62,005 nucleotides of DNA from Nostoc sp. CMAA1605. Its GTDB lineage: Bacteria > Cyanobacteriota > Cyanobacteriia > Cyanobacteriales > Nostocaceae. Below, piece by piece: positions 34,647 to 42,842 of the stretch (position 1 is its first letter; each line of letters begins with the position of its first letter). Both the position numbers and the translations under genes were made by a program. The DNA lies in the NCBI RefSeq assembly GCF_021596505.1, contig NZ_PJIZ01000034.1, forward strand, positions 1-62,005. The letters run 5' to 3'. The notes beneath the pieces are model-generated. The model saw only the letters and a list, made by a program, of their open reading frames with translations, was not told the origin of the DNA and searched no databases.

Positions 34647-35204
34647 TTGGGTAAAGTCATATTAATCACAGGCCCGTCTCGGTCTGGAAAGAGTGAATGG
34701 GCAGAATATTTGGCGAAGGAGTCGGGAAAAGAGGTCGTTTATATCGCAACGGCTACCGTCAGTGTGGATGATGCGGAATGGGAACAGCGTATCCAAGTAC
34801 ACCGATATCGCCGCCCTCAAGATTGGGTAACTTTGGAAGTTCCTGTGATGTTATCTGTGAGTCTGGCTGATATGAAGCCTCACACTTGTGTTTTAGTTGA
34901 TTCCTTGGGAACTTGGGTGGCTAATCTTCTAGAGGTGGATGATGAGACTTGGGCGGATACTGTGGAGGAGTTTTTAGAGACGGTGCAGTTAGTTGCGGCG
35001 GATATGGTATTTGTGGCGGAAGAAACAGGTTGGGGAGTTGTACCAGCATATCCTTTAGGGAGGGCATTCCGCGATCGCCTGGGGAGTTTGGTACGTCAGT
35101 TAAGTAAAGTTTGCGAAACTGTTTATTTAGTTACGGCGGGTCATGTATTAAATCTCAGCATACTTGGTACACCGCTACCAACCATGATGAATGATGAAGA
35201 ATAA
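34647..35204 (+). CDS. cobU: Bifunctional adenosylcobinamide kinase/guanylyltransferase
   Basis: A 185-residue enzyme that phosphorylates adenosylcobinamide and then transfers GMP from GTP, in the nucleotide-loop branch of cobalamin synthesis. The P-loop ITGPSRSGKSEWAE, the RPQDWVTLE motif and the GTP-binding VDSLGTWVANLL are all present. The frame reads back to 34530, but those 39 codons come from GGGGCAT and CCTTACA repeats. TTG at 34647 is chosen because AAAGGAA lies 6 bases before it and LGKVILITG is the family start. Confidence 0.92.
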   Translation: MGKVILITGPSRSGKSEWAEYLAKESGKEVVYIATATVSVDDAEWEQRIQVHRYRRPQDWVTLEVPVMLSVSLADMKPHTCVLVDSLGTWVANLLEVDDETWADTVEEFLETVQLVAADMVFVAEETGWGVVPAYPLGRAFRDRLGSLVRQLSKVCETVYLVTAGHVLNLSILGTPLPTMMNDEE

Positions 35205-35324
35205 TTTAAGAAATTTTAAGAGACATTTAATATTAATTCATTTCAGTGATTTGGGGGACATTCTTAATAGAAAATTAAACAGTTAGTATCAAAATTGTTC
35301 TCATACCGACTGTAAAATTGTGGT

Positions 35325-35747
35325 ATGGCAAACCAAACAGAAGTGAAAAAATATCTTGCCCACTGGTTTCAGTTAGGTAAGAAAGTAGTGATTGGTAATC
35401 AGGGAATATATTTGCTACCTCAACCTATATTCCAAGGCGATCGCTACAGTAAAGAGTTTGAAGAATGTTGGCAAAAAATTTCATCATCGGCAAGTGATTG
35501 TTATTTGGAGGGAACTAACGAAACCATTGCCGAATTACTCACACCTGCATGGGAAATGTTACCCTGTAGTCGCTGTTTGATGCCGATAGCTATGCGTAAC
35601 GTCGGTATGCCAGCTTTATTGTGTCCATGCAGCAATTTACCAAATTGGCCTAATACAGAATTACCTAATCCTCGGTGTCCGGTTACAGATAAAGAACAAC
35701 TTACAACAATTTGCGATCGGCTTTTAGAAAAATCTTTCTCCAGCTAG
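35325..35747 (+). CDS. Small cysteine-rich conserved protein
   Basis: A 140-residue soluble protein. Its C-terminal half holds CSRCLMPIAMRNVG, then LLCPC and a later CPV, a spacing that could bind zinc or iron. The N-terminal half has a beta-rich KKVVIGNQGIYLLPQP. No function is recognised. A good terminator follows 28 bases after the stop. Confidence 0.7.
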   Translation: MANQTEVKKYLAHWFQLGKKVVIGNQGIYLLPQPIFQGDRYSKEFEECWQKISSSASDCYLEGTNETIAELLTPAWEMLPCSRCLMPIAMRNVGMPALLCPCSNLPNWPNTELPNPRCPVTDKEQLTTICDRLLEKSFSS

Positions 35748-35775
35748 ATACTAATTGATCAATCTGCTTGATTTA

Positions 35776-35812
35776 ACTGTGCATTTTCTTGAAGAATGCA
35801 CAGTATTTTTTT
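35776..35812 (+). terminator. Rho-independent terminator
   Basis: ACTGTGCATT (35776-35785) pairs with AATGCACAGT (35795-35804); seven T residues follow at 35806-35812. It separates the upstream gene from the peptide cluster, which must then have its own promoter between 35813 and 35995. Confidence 0.88.
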
Positions 35813-35995
35813 GTTTGTTTTTTTCGGACATCTCACAAACTTAATTGAGTAATAAAGTTTGCGGTAAGTGTAAATGACTCAGCTATTAATTCGCAGGTAT
35901 TGTAAGAAGCAAGCAAAGAGTTGAACAGCCAAGAAGAGGCAATCAACTAGTAGCTTATCTAGTTCAAAACAATCCTGTTAATGGAGTCAAGTTTC

Positions 35996-36226
35996 ATGCT
36001 AGCTATCAAAAATAACCTGTTCACCGAAATCACTGTTGAAGAATCCGCTACTGTTAGCGGTGGCGAAGTTACCCTGGCTTTTAACCTCGATAACTATGCT
36101 TATATCGTAGGTTATGGTGTACTTTTCGGTAATAGTGGTTTAACTACAGCCGAAGTTCAATATGCTTGGGAAACAGCATTTTCATCTACTGACGCTGCCA
36201 CAGGAACTGCTGGATTGGCTATATAG
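35996..36226 (+). CDS. Double-glycine-leader peptide precursor 1
   Basis: A 76-residue precursor starting at the second ATG (35996), because ATGGAG at 35981-35986 looks like its ribosome site; a start at 35981 would add 5 residues. The leader is MLAIKNNLFTEITVEESATV followed by SGG, a C39-exporter cleavage signal. The predicted mature peptide of 53 residues begins EVTLAFNLDNYAYIVGYGVL and has FGNSGLT, then a helical AWETAF and a Ala/Thr/Gly-rich end without cysteines. It is followed by a tandem copy. Antimicrobial or signalling activity is inferred from the leader and neighbours. Confidence 0.85.
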   Translation: MLAIKNNLFTEITVEESATVSGGEVTLAFNLDNYAYIVGYGVLFGNSGLTTAEVQYAWETAFSSTDAATGTAGLAI

Positions 36227-36348
36227 CTTTCTGCACAAAACTAAATTTCAAAAGTGTAGATAATTCCTTCTCATCAATATTGCCTAATCTAGCAATAAAT
36301 TCAGCAGTTGATTATTCTCAATCTATCCTATCAATGGAGACAAATTTC

Positions 36349-36564
36349 ATGCTAGCTATCGAAAATAACCTGTTTACTGCAATTACAGTTGAAGAATCTG
36401 CTACTGTTAGCGGTGGCGAAGTTACCCTTAGTTTTAACCTCGATAACTATGCTTATATCGTCGGTTATGGTGTACTTCTAGGTAATAGTGGTTTAACCAC
36501 AGATGAAGTTCAATATGCTTGGGAAACAGCATTTTCATCTACTGAAGCTACCGCAGCCGCATAG
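36349..36564 (+). CDS. Double-glycine-leader peptide precursor 2 (tandem duplicate)
   Basis: A 71-residue near copy of precursor 1, with leader MLAIENNLFTAITVEESATV-SGG and core beginning EVTLSFNLDNYAYIVGYGVL. Differences are few (FG to LG, TAEV to TDEV) except at the C-terminus, which is free to vary (STEATAAA). The 15 bases before the ATG also match copy 1, so the gene and its ribosome site were duplicated together. The start at 36349 is chosen over 36334 or the TTG at 36280 for that reason. Confidence 0.85.
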   Translation: MLAIENNLFTAITVEESATVSGGEVTLSFNLDNYAYIVGYGVLLGNSGLTTDEVQYAWETAFSSTEATAAA

Positions 36565-36745
36565 TTTTTTTGAAAGTCATGCTTAATTAAGCTGAGTAAA
36601 TATTATTAGCTTAATTAAGTCAGCAAAATCTTGCTTGCAGCTATGTCTTTATTAGATACTGGAACTTTTAAATATGTTCCAGTATTTGAATTAATGACTT
36701 GAGCAAGGATGAAAATAGAGAAAAATATTCTAAGGGAAAACGCTC

Positions 36746-37021
36746 ATGAATGAAAGCAGTAATTTGTTTAATTTACTCAATTCTGAAGAGGCTGCTATTG
36801 TTAGCGGTGGATTCAATATTAACACCTCCAATAGTGATCCAATGTTTGCTTTTTCTCCTGAAAATCCCACCCAAGAAGGCGTAATTAAGAACGCGGATGG
36901 TCGAGGTAAGGATGTATCTGTTCCTTTGTCTGGTGGAGCTAAAAATTCTAGCGTTAGCAACGGTACTGTTAAACTTGCAGATTTAGCTATACCCAGTCAG
37001 ATTGACATTACTAGTCTCTGA
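36746..37021 (+). CDS. Double-glycine-leader peptide precursor 3, unrelated core
   Basis: A 91-residue precursor with leader MNESSNLFNLLNSEEAAIVS-GG, matching the local leader pattern LF-x5-EE-S/A-A-x2-SGG. The mature part (about 69 residues) starts FNINTSNSDPMFAF. It is polar, rich in Asn, Ser and Gly, and lacks the core motif shared by precursors 1, 2 and 4. It may have a different task, such as immunity, partner subunit or pheromone; none can be shown. Confidence 0.8.
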   Translation: MNESSNLFNLLNSEEAAIVSGGFNINTSNSDPMFAFSPENPTQEGVIKNADGRGKDVSVPLSGGAKNSSVSNGTVKLADLAIPSQIDITSL

Positions 37022-37148
37022 TGAGCTTTGTAAACAAGATGATTAGTGATTAAATACAATGGCTAATTACTCTTGATGATCAGCATTTAATTCAAGTTCC
37101 AGGTTTGTCAGGTTTTCTGATCGTGATCGCGATTTCAAGAGGAAAACT

Positions 37149-37427
37149 ATGGAAGAACAAAGCGCACTATTTACAGAACTATCTGCTGAAGAATCTGCTG
37201 ATATCAGTGGGGGAATAGGAGTTAGTTTTGACTTAGATACTTATATGTATATTTTGGGTGCGGCTGTCTTATTTGGCAACCCTGGACTTACTTCAGAAGA
37301 GATTCATTTTGCTTGGATGAGCGCGTTTGTTTTTGACGATAATCCAGCAAGTGATTTCCAAACAAATACAAATAGCAGTAGCAGAAGAAACTCAAGAAGA
37401 AGACGTTCAGTGTTTAATCTGTATTAG
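37149..37427 (+). CDS. Double-glycine-leader peptide precursor 4, arginine-rich tail
   Basis: A 92-residue precursor with leader MEEQSALFTELSAEESADIS-GG. The core IGVSFDLDTYMYILGAAVLF then GNPGLTSEEIHFAWMSAF is clearly homologous to precursors 1 and 2. It has an extra, strongly basic tail (SSSRRNSRRRRSVFNLY). AGAGGAAA precedes the ATG. It lies 11 bases before the exporter gene, so the two are transcribed together. Confidence 0.85.
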   Translation: MEEQSALFTELSAEESADISGGIGVSFDLDTYMYILGAAVLFGNPGLTSEEIHFAWMSAFVFDDNPASDFQTNTNSSSRRNSRRRRSVFNLY

Positions 37428-37438
37428 CATTTTGTCTT

Positions 37439-39610
37439 ATGAAATATGCTCAAGTTTTACAACATAGTCAAGAAGATTGTGGTGCTGCTTGTCTAGCTGC
37501 AATAACCAAACATTACGGACGTAACTTTACTCTCAGCCGCATTCGTGAAGCTGTAGGAACAGGGCAATTTGGTACAACTTTATTAGGACTAAAACGAGGA
37601 GCAGAAACACTAGGGCTTAAGGCTCGTCCAGTTAAAACTTCTCCAGAGTTATTAAAGCATATTGACAAAGCACCTTTACCTGCAATTATTCATTGGCAAG
37701 GTAATCATTGGGTTGTTTTATATGGAAAGAAAGGCAAAAAATATATCATTGCTGATCCGGCTGTGGGTATTCGTTACCTGTCATCAAAGGATTTAAGTGA
37801 AGGGTGGACAGATTGGTTAATGTTGTTATTAGAGCCGAATCCAGAATTATTTTTTCAAGGCAAAGATGATAAAATTGCTGGTTTCGGACGTTTCTTGCGG
37901 CGTGTTTGGCATTTTCGGGGGATTTTAGCGCAAGCTTTACCCCTAAATTTACTATTAGGAATTTTATCTTTAGCGTCGCCTTTTTTATTACAAATTCTCA
38001 CCGATGATATTTTAGTACGTGGTGATACTAAGCTGCTCACTACGATGGCGATCGCAGTTATAGTGATGAATATTATTTCTAGTAGTTTATCGTGGGTACA
38101 ATCTAATTTAATTGCTCATTTTGCCCAAAGATTACAACTAGGTTTGGTATTAGATTTTTGTCGTCAAATTCTCCGATTACCTCTAAGTTACTACGAATCG
38201 CGACGCAGTGGCGAAATTGTCAGCCGTTTACGAGATATTAACCAAATCAATCAATTAGTTGCTCAAATTGTGATTAGTTTACCTAGTCGCGTTTTTATAG
38301 CAGCTATTTCTTTATGTTTCATGATTTTCTATAGCTGGAAGTTGACTGGTTTAGCAATGTTGATGTCAGGAATTATGAGCATATCGACAATTATCTTCCA
38401 GCCGACATTACAACAGAAAACTCGTGAGCTTTTAGTAAAAGATGCAGAAGCACAAGGTGTTTTAGTAGAAACTTTTAAAGGTGCGCTGACGCTTAAAACT
38501 ACTACATCTGGTTCACAATTTTTAGATGAGTTACAAAATCGCTTTAGCCATCTGACTAACTTAACTTTACGCACAATTCAAATCGGCATTATCAATGGCA
38601 CATTTTCTAATTTTGTTTCTAGTATAGGTAGTATTATCTTACTTTGGTATGGCGGTAACTTAGTAATTAACCCAGCAGAAAAGTTGAGTATTGGACAGCT
38701 ACTAGCTTTCAATTCCATGAATGGTAACTTTCTGGGATTAATTTCTACTGTCATTAGTTTTGTTGATGAATTTACTACTGCTAAAACAGCAGTCCAACGT
38801 TTAACAGAAGTTATTGATACTACACCAGAAAATGTAGACGACGGTAAAAAACCTTTTGCTAAATTACCAGGGAATGCCGACATTATTTGTACAAATGTCA
38901 ACTTTCACTATGCTGGGAGAGTTGATTTATTAGAAGATTTTACTTTAACAATTCCTGGTGGTAAGGTTACTGCTTTAATTGGCAAATCTGGCTGTGGTAA
39001 AAGCACTCTAGCGAAATTAATTGCTGGTTTATATTCTCTGCAATCGGGAAACATTCGTATTGGTTTATATAACTTAGAAGACCTAGCTTTAGATTGTTTA
39101 CGTCAACAGGTAGTTTTAGTTCCTCAAGACGCTCATTTTTGGAGTCGTTCTATTGTAGATAACTTTCGGTTAGGTACTCCATTTGTGAGTTTTGAACAAA
39201 TTGTCAATGCTTGTCAAATTGCTGGTGCTGACGAATTTATTAGTAAATTACCTGATAAATATCAAACAATCTTAGGTGAATTTGGGGCGAATATTTCCGG
39301 TGGACAACGTCAACGTTTAGCAATAGCTAGGGCTATAGTTACAGACCCACCAATTTTAATTTTAGATGAATCAACTGGTGGACTTGATCCTGTAAGTGAG
39401 GCGCAAGTTTTAGAGCAATTATTAACTCATCGTCAAGGGAAAACCACAATTTTAATTAGTCATCGTCCGCGAGTAATTAACCGTGCTGATTGGATTGTTT
39501 TATTAGAACAGGGAAGGTTAAAGTTACAGGGTTCTTTAGAGGGGATTAGGGATTGGGGATCAGGTACTGGGGACTGGGAAAAAGATTTAATTCATTGGTT
39601 TCATGATTGA
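37439..39610 (+). CDS. Peptidase-containing ABC exporter (C39) of the peptide cluster
   Basis: A 723-residue bifunctional exporter. The C39 peptidase domain (1-140) keeps its triad: C14 (QEDCGAACL), H90 (GNHWVV) and D106 (IADP), so it should cut after the GG of the neighbouring leaders. Six membrane helices (about 160-440) follow, then the ATPase with GKSGCGKST, ISGGQRQRLAIAR and ILILDESTGG. Its last residues (EGIRDWGSGTGDWEKDLIHW) are encoded by GGGGATT/GGGGACT heptamers, so the natural end was replaced or extended by an intergenic repeat. It forms one operon with precursor 4 (11-base gap) and probably the HlyD gene. Confidence 0.95.
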   Translation: MKYAQVLQHSQEDCGAACLAAITKHYGRNFTLSRIREAVGTGQFGTTLLGLKRGAETLGLKARPVKTSPELLKHIDKAPLPAIIHWQGNHWVVLYGKKGKKYIIADPAVGIRYLSSKDLSEGWTDWLMLLLEPNPELFFQGKDDKIAGFGRFLRRVWHFRGILAQALPLNLLLGILSLASPFLLQILTDDILVRGDTKLLTTMAIAVIVMNIISSSLSWVQSNLIAHFAQRLQLGLVLDFCRQILRLPLSYYESRRSGEIVSRLRDINQINQLVAQIVISLPSRVFIAAISLCFMIFYSWKLTGLAMLMSGIMSISTIIFQPTLQQKTRELLVKDAEAQGVLVETFKGALTLKTTTSGSQFLDELQNRFSHLTNLTLRTIQIGIINGTFSNFVSSIGSIILLWYGGNLVINPAEKLSIGQLLAFNSMNGNFLGLISTVISFVDEFTTAKTAVQRLTEVIDTTPENVDDGKKPFAKLPGNADIICTNVNFHYAGRVDLLEDFTLTIPGGKVTALIGKSGCGKSTLAKLIAGLYSLQSGNIRIGLYNLEDLALDCLRQQVVLVPQDAHFWSRSIVDNFRLGTPFVSFEQIVNACQIAGADEFISKLPDKYQTILGEFGANISGGQRQRLAIARAIVTDPPILILDESTGGLDPVSEAQVLEQLLTHRQGKTTILISHRPRVINRADWIVLLEQGRLKLQGSLEGIRDWGSGTGDWEKDLIHWFHD

Positions 39611-39629
39611 TTAATTTAAAAATACCAGA

Positions 39630-39668
39630 ATTTAGTTCGTAGTAAGGACTTTAGTCCTTTCTTGTACT
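39630..39668. repeat. Palindromic dispersed repeat (AAGGACTTTAGTCCTT type)
   Basis: TTCGTAGTAAGGACTTTAGT (about 39633-39652) contains the palindrome AAGGACTTTAGTCCTT and continues CCTTTCTTGTAC. An inverted copy lies at about 51413-51444, directly beside another insertion sequence. Confidence 0.75.
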
Positions 39669-39714
39669 AAAAATCCTCATTATTTACCATGTTCTATTTA
39701 TTTTATGGTGAAAT

Positions 39715-41112
39715 ATGCTGTATATTCAAAATCAAAAAATCCTAACAGCAGATCCCAATGAAGAATTTTTACCTGCTGTTAGTACGTGGACTTCTTTATT
39801 AGGATTATTGTTAATGATGAATGTAGGAAGTGCGATCGCACTTTCGGCTTGGATTAAATATGATGTCGTCGTCAGAACTGCTGCTACTATTCGTCCTGTA
39901 GGTGATGTGCGCTTAGTACAGCCGGAAATAGAGGGGACAATAGAGAGTGTATTGGTGACAGAAAATCAAATTGTGAAGCGGGGGGATGCAATCGCGCGTT
40001 TGGATACTCAGGAATTACAAATTAAACAAAGTCTCCTGCAAAGTAATATCCAACAGGGTAAATTACAACTTATTCAAATTGATGCTCAAATCAGCACTTT
40101 AGAAACGCAAATTATTGCTGAAACTAGATTAATTGAGCGCACAATTGCGGCTGCACAGGCTGATTTTAGTAAAAATCAAAGAGATTTTCAAGAAAAGCAA
40201 ATTACTACCGAAAGTGAATATTTAGCAGCAACAGCCAACTTACAAAAAGCAAAAGCCAATTTACAAAAAGCTCAAGCCGATTTAAACTTTGCCGAAGTAG
40301 ATCGCGATCGCTATCAACAATTAACAGAAATCGGTGCTATCGGTAGACGGGAATACGAACAGAAAAAACTCGTCGTGGAACAGAGTAAATTTGTCCTCGC
40401 AGGCGAAAAACAAGCTGTGGAAATTGCTCAAACCCAATTACAATCAGCCAAAGCCGCAACTAATCCTAGCATGGCCACAGTAGCGATCGCATCTGAACGT
40501 ATCGCCCAAGAACGTGCTAGAGGTGAGGCGAGTATTGCGACGCTAAAGAAAGAACGACAATCTTTGCAACAGCGTCAGGTAGAAATTCAAGCCCAAATAA
40601 CTCAATATGACAAAGAACTGCAACAAATCGCCAGACAATTACAAAGCAGCATCATTCGCGCCACCAGTGATGGTATAGTTCTCAAACTCAATTTACGTAA
40701 CCCAGGCCAAGTAGTACGCGCTAGTGAAGCGATCGCAGAGATTGTACCCCAAAATACACCGTTAATTGTCAAAGCCATGATTCCCACCGCAGACATTAAA
40801 AAAGTTGCTGTAGGACAAAAAGTACAACTGCGAGTGAATGCTTGTCCCTACCCAGATTATGGCACTCTTCAAGGTCAAGTGAAGGCGATTTCCCCTGATA
40901 GCATCACACCACAACGCAACGATAATAACACTGTCACCCCCAGCGAGAGCTATTTTGAGGCGACAATTCAACCAGAAAGCCAGAAATTCGGTCATGGACA
41001 GCAACAATGTCAAATTCAATCAGGGATGAACGCTGATGCTAATATTATTTCCCAACAAGAAACAGCATTACAATTCATCCTCAGAAAAGCTAGGTTAATT
41101 ACTGACTTGTAA
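39715..41112 (+). CDS. HlyD-family membrane fusion protein
   Basis: A 465-residue periplasmic adaptor for the C39 exporter. It has a short cytosolic start, one membrane helix (WTSLLGLLLMMNVGSAIAL), the first half of a lipoyl/barrel-sandwich domain (GTIESVLVTENQIVKRGDAI), a long coiled-coil hairpin rich in Gln and Lys (about 110-310), the second lipoyl half (IRATSDGIVLKLNLRNPGQV) and a beta-barrel C-terminus. It would link inner-membrane exporter and a TolC-like outer-membrane channel, which is not in this window. It lies 104 bases downstream of the exporter. Confidence 0.93.
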   Translation: MLYIQNQKILTADPNEEFLPAVSTWTSLLGLLLMMNVGSAIALSAWIKYDVVVRTAATIRPVGDVRLVQPEIEGTIESVLVTENQIVKRGDAIARLDTQELQIKQSLLQSNIQQGKLQLIQIDAQISTLETQIIAETRLIERTIAAAQADFSKNQRDFQEKQITTESEYLAATANLQKAKANLQKAQADLNFAEVDRDRYQQLTEIGAIGRREYEQKKLVVEQSKFVLAGEKQAVEIAQTQLQSAKAATNPSMATVAIASERIAQERARGEASIATLKKERQSLQQRQVEIQAQITQYDKELQQIARQLQSSIIRATSDGIVLKLNLRNPGQVVRASEAIAEIVPQNTPLIVKAMIPTADIKKVAVGQKVQLRVNACPYPDYGTLQGQVKAISPDSITPQRNDNNTVTPSESYFEATIQPESQKFGHGQQQCQIQSGMNADANIISQQETALQFILRKARLITDL

Positions 41113-41194
41113 TTAGGAGAAACTGTTGACTGTTGACTATTGACTGTTAACAGTTAACTATTCCCCATTCCCTATTCCCCGTTCCCTATAAACT

Positions 41195-41854
41195 ATGACC
41201 CTTGTGAAATTTCTGCCATCTTATCAGAGAATTCAACAAGCATTGCAATGGTGGTCTTCCAGACAGTCAACAAAACTTTTTGTGGAAGCCGAGAAAATTC
41301 GGGATGATTTATTGCAAGAAACTTTTACAATCCGCCGCCATTTAGATGTACTAACAGCAAATAATCTCAATTTATCCAACCACCAAACTCAGGATTATTT
41401 GAGACAAATTGATAACTTCCATCATTCTTTAGTACAATTAAGCAACCGTTTATTTCCCGAATCACTTCCAGATAGTTTTCCATTAGCTATTGAGTGCTTA
41501 ATAGAACCGTGGCTAGCTATTAATCCTCATTTATATTTCCATTTAGACTTGCCTGTTTACTGGCGACAAGAACAAGCATTTCATAGTTTGACAGTTTTAT
41601 CAATCTTAGATGAACTATTGACAATAAATCTGTCAAATATTATTACAGGTATTACAATTTATATTAGCTTGAAACAGCAAAAAAATCAGGGTCAATTAAA
41701 AATACAGATTAACTATCATGATATTACTAGTTTTATGTGTCACACTAACTCAACAGAATTAAAATATCTTTGTGATACATTTCAAGTTTTAACCTCCGGT
41801 AGATGTTTTTATCGTGCTAGTAATTGTCAAGTAATTTGGCATTTATCTTGGTAA
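41195..41854 (+). CDS. Histidine-kinase-like regulatory protein without ATP-binding motifs
   Basis: A 219-residue soluble protein. Residues 30-95 form a helical pair like the dimerisation domain of NarX-type kinases (EKIRDDLLQETFTIRRHLDV). The C-terminal half has the strand/helix order of a HATPase fold (LTVLSILDELLTINLSNIIT; ITIYISLKQQ; LKIQINYHD), but N, G1 and G2 boxes are not recognisable. It could act as a pseudo-kinase or scaffold for the next two genes. It lies 82 bases after hlyD, on the same strand, with only short repeats between. Confidence 0.65.
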   Translation: MTLVKFLPSYQRIQQALQWWSSRQSTKLFVEAEKIRDDLLQETFTIRRHLDVLTANNLNLSNHQTQDYLRQIDNFHHSLVQLSNRLFPESLPDSFPLAIECLIEPWLAINPHLYFHLDLPVYWRQEQAFHSLTVLSILDELLTINLSNIITGITIYISLKQQKNQGQLKIQINYHDITSFMCHTNSTELKYLCDTFQVLTSGRCFYRASNCQVIWHLSW

Positions 41855-42034
41855 TTATTGTCCTAAAAACTTTTGTGTTGTCCATCTTTAGGTTATTGAA
41901 TTAAAGGTTTTATCGATAGAATAATTTCACTAGATTGTAGATAAAAGCAGTCAAACATAAGTGAGTACCAGCTTTGCTTTCAAGGAAGTTTATCCCCAAA
42001 GTAAATATCAATATTCTTCAAGAGAGTGTTAATT

Positions 42035-42712
42035 ATGCAACAACTATTAACTCAGAAAACACTCCTCAAAATTTTAGTCATTGATGACCACGAATCAGTT
42101 TTAAGTGGAACAGTAGCAGTCTTACAAAAACATTATGTTGATGCGGAAATTATCACTGTTGTCAATGCTTTTTTAGCTCTAGAGCAAATCAGTATTTTAC
42201 AACCAGATGTTGTGATTATGGACTTGTCACTTCCTAAAAATGTAGGAACGACAGCAAAACCTGAAATCGGTGTACAACTACTCAGAACTTTGATGAAAAA
42301 TTACCCTGAATTAAATATTGTTGTACAAAGCGCGCATATCAGAACATTAGTGAGAATTAAGCCTGAAATTGATAGTCATAAAGGAGGTTTTACAGTTGCT
42401 GATAAAAGCCTAACTACTCAAGAAATGTTAACTAGAGTTGACTGGGCATTACAAGGATTAACTCATACAAAAGACATCAAAGGAATTCATACAGGATTAG
42501 AGATTAAACCAGAGTGGTTACAGGTACTTAGTTTAGCATTTGATGAAGGCTTACAAGATAAAGCGATCGCTCAAAAAATGTCTATATCCGAAAGGATGGT
42601 TAGACATTACTGGAGTAAATTACAAGACGCTTTAGAACTGTATCCAGATCAGGGTAAAAACATCCGCATTCAGACAGAAATGAGGGCGAGGGATGAAGGG
42701 TTAATTGATTAG
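42035..42712 (+). CDS. NarL/LuxR-type response regulator
   Basis: A 225-residue regulator. The receiver domain has the acidic pair DD (17-18 region, LVIDDHES), the phospho-acceptor D63 (VVIMDLSLP) and the conserved K in VADKSLT. The C-terminal helix-turn-helix (LSLAFDEGLQDKAIAQKMSI, then SERMVRHYWSKLQDAL) binds DNA. ATG at 42035 is preferred to a GTG at 42026, with AGAGAG upstream. It sits between a kinase-like protein and a CHASE2 kinase, which is its probable phosphodonor; the peptide cluster promoter is the likely target, by context only. Confidence 0.92.
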   Translation: MQQLLTQKTLLKILVIDDHESVLSGTVAVLQKHYVDAEIITVVNAFLALEQISILQPDVVIMDLSLPKNVGTTAKPEIGVQLLRTLMKNYPELNIVVQSAHIRTLVRIKPEIDSHKGGFTVADKSLTTQEMLTRVDWALQGLTHTKDIKGIHTGLEIKPEWLQVLSLAFDEGLQDKAIAQKMSISERMVRHYWSKLQDALELYPDQGKNIRIQTEMRARDEGLID

Positions 42713-42842
42713 GGAATGGGGAATGGGGCATAGGGCATGGGATATTAAATTAAAATCTCCCTTGTCTACCTTGTCTCCTATTCCCAATTCCCAATTCCCA
42801 ATCCCCAATTCCCTATTTTATTAAAGGTTGGAGAATTAATTT

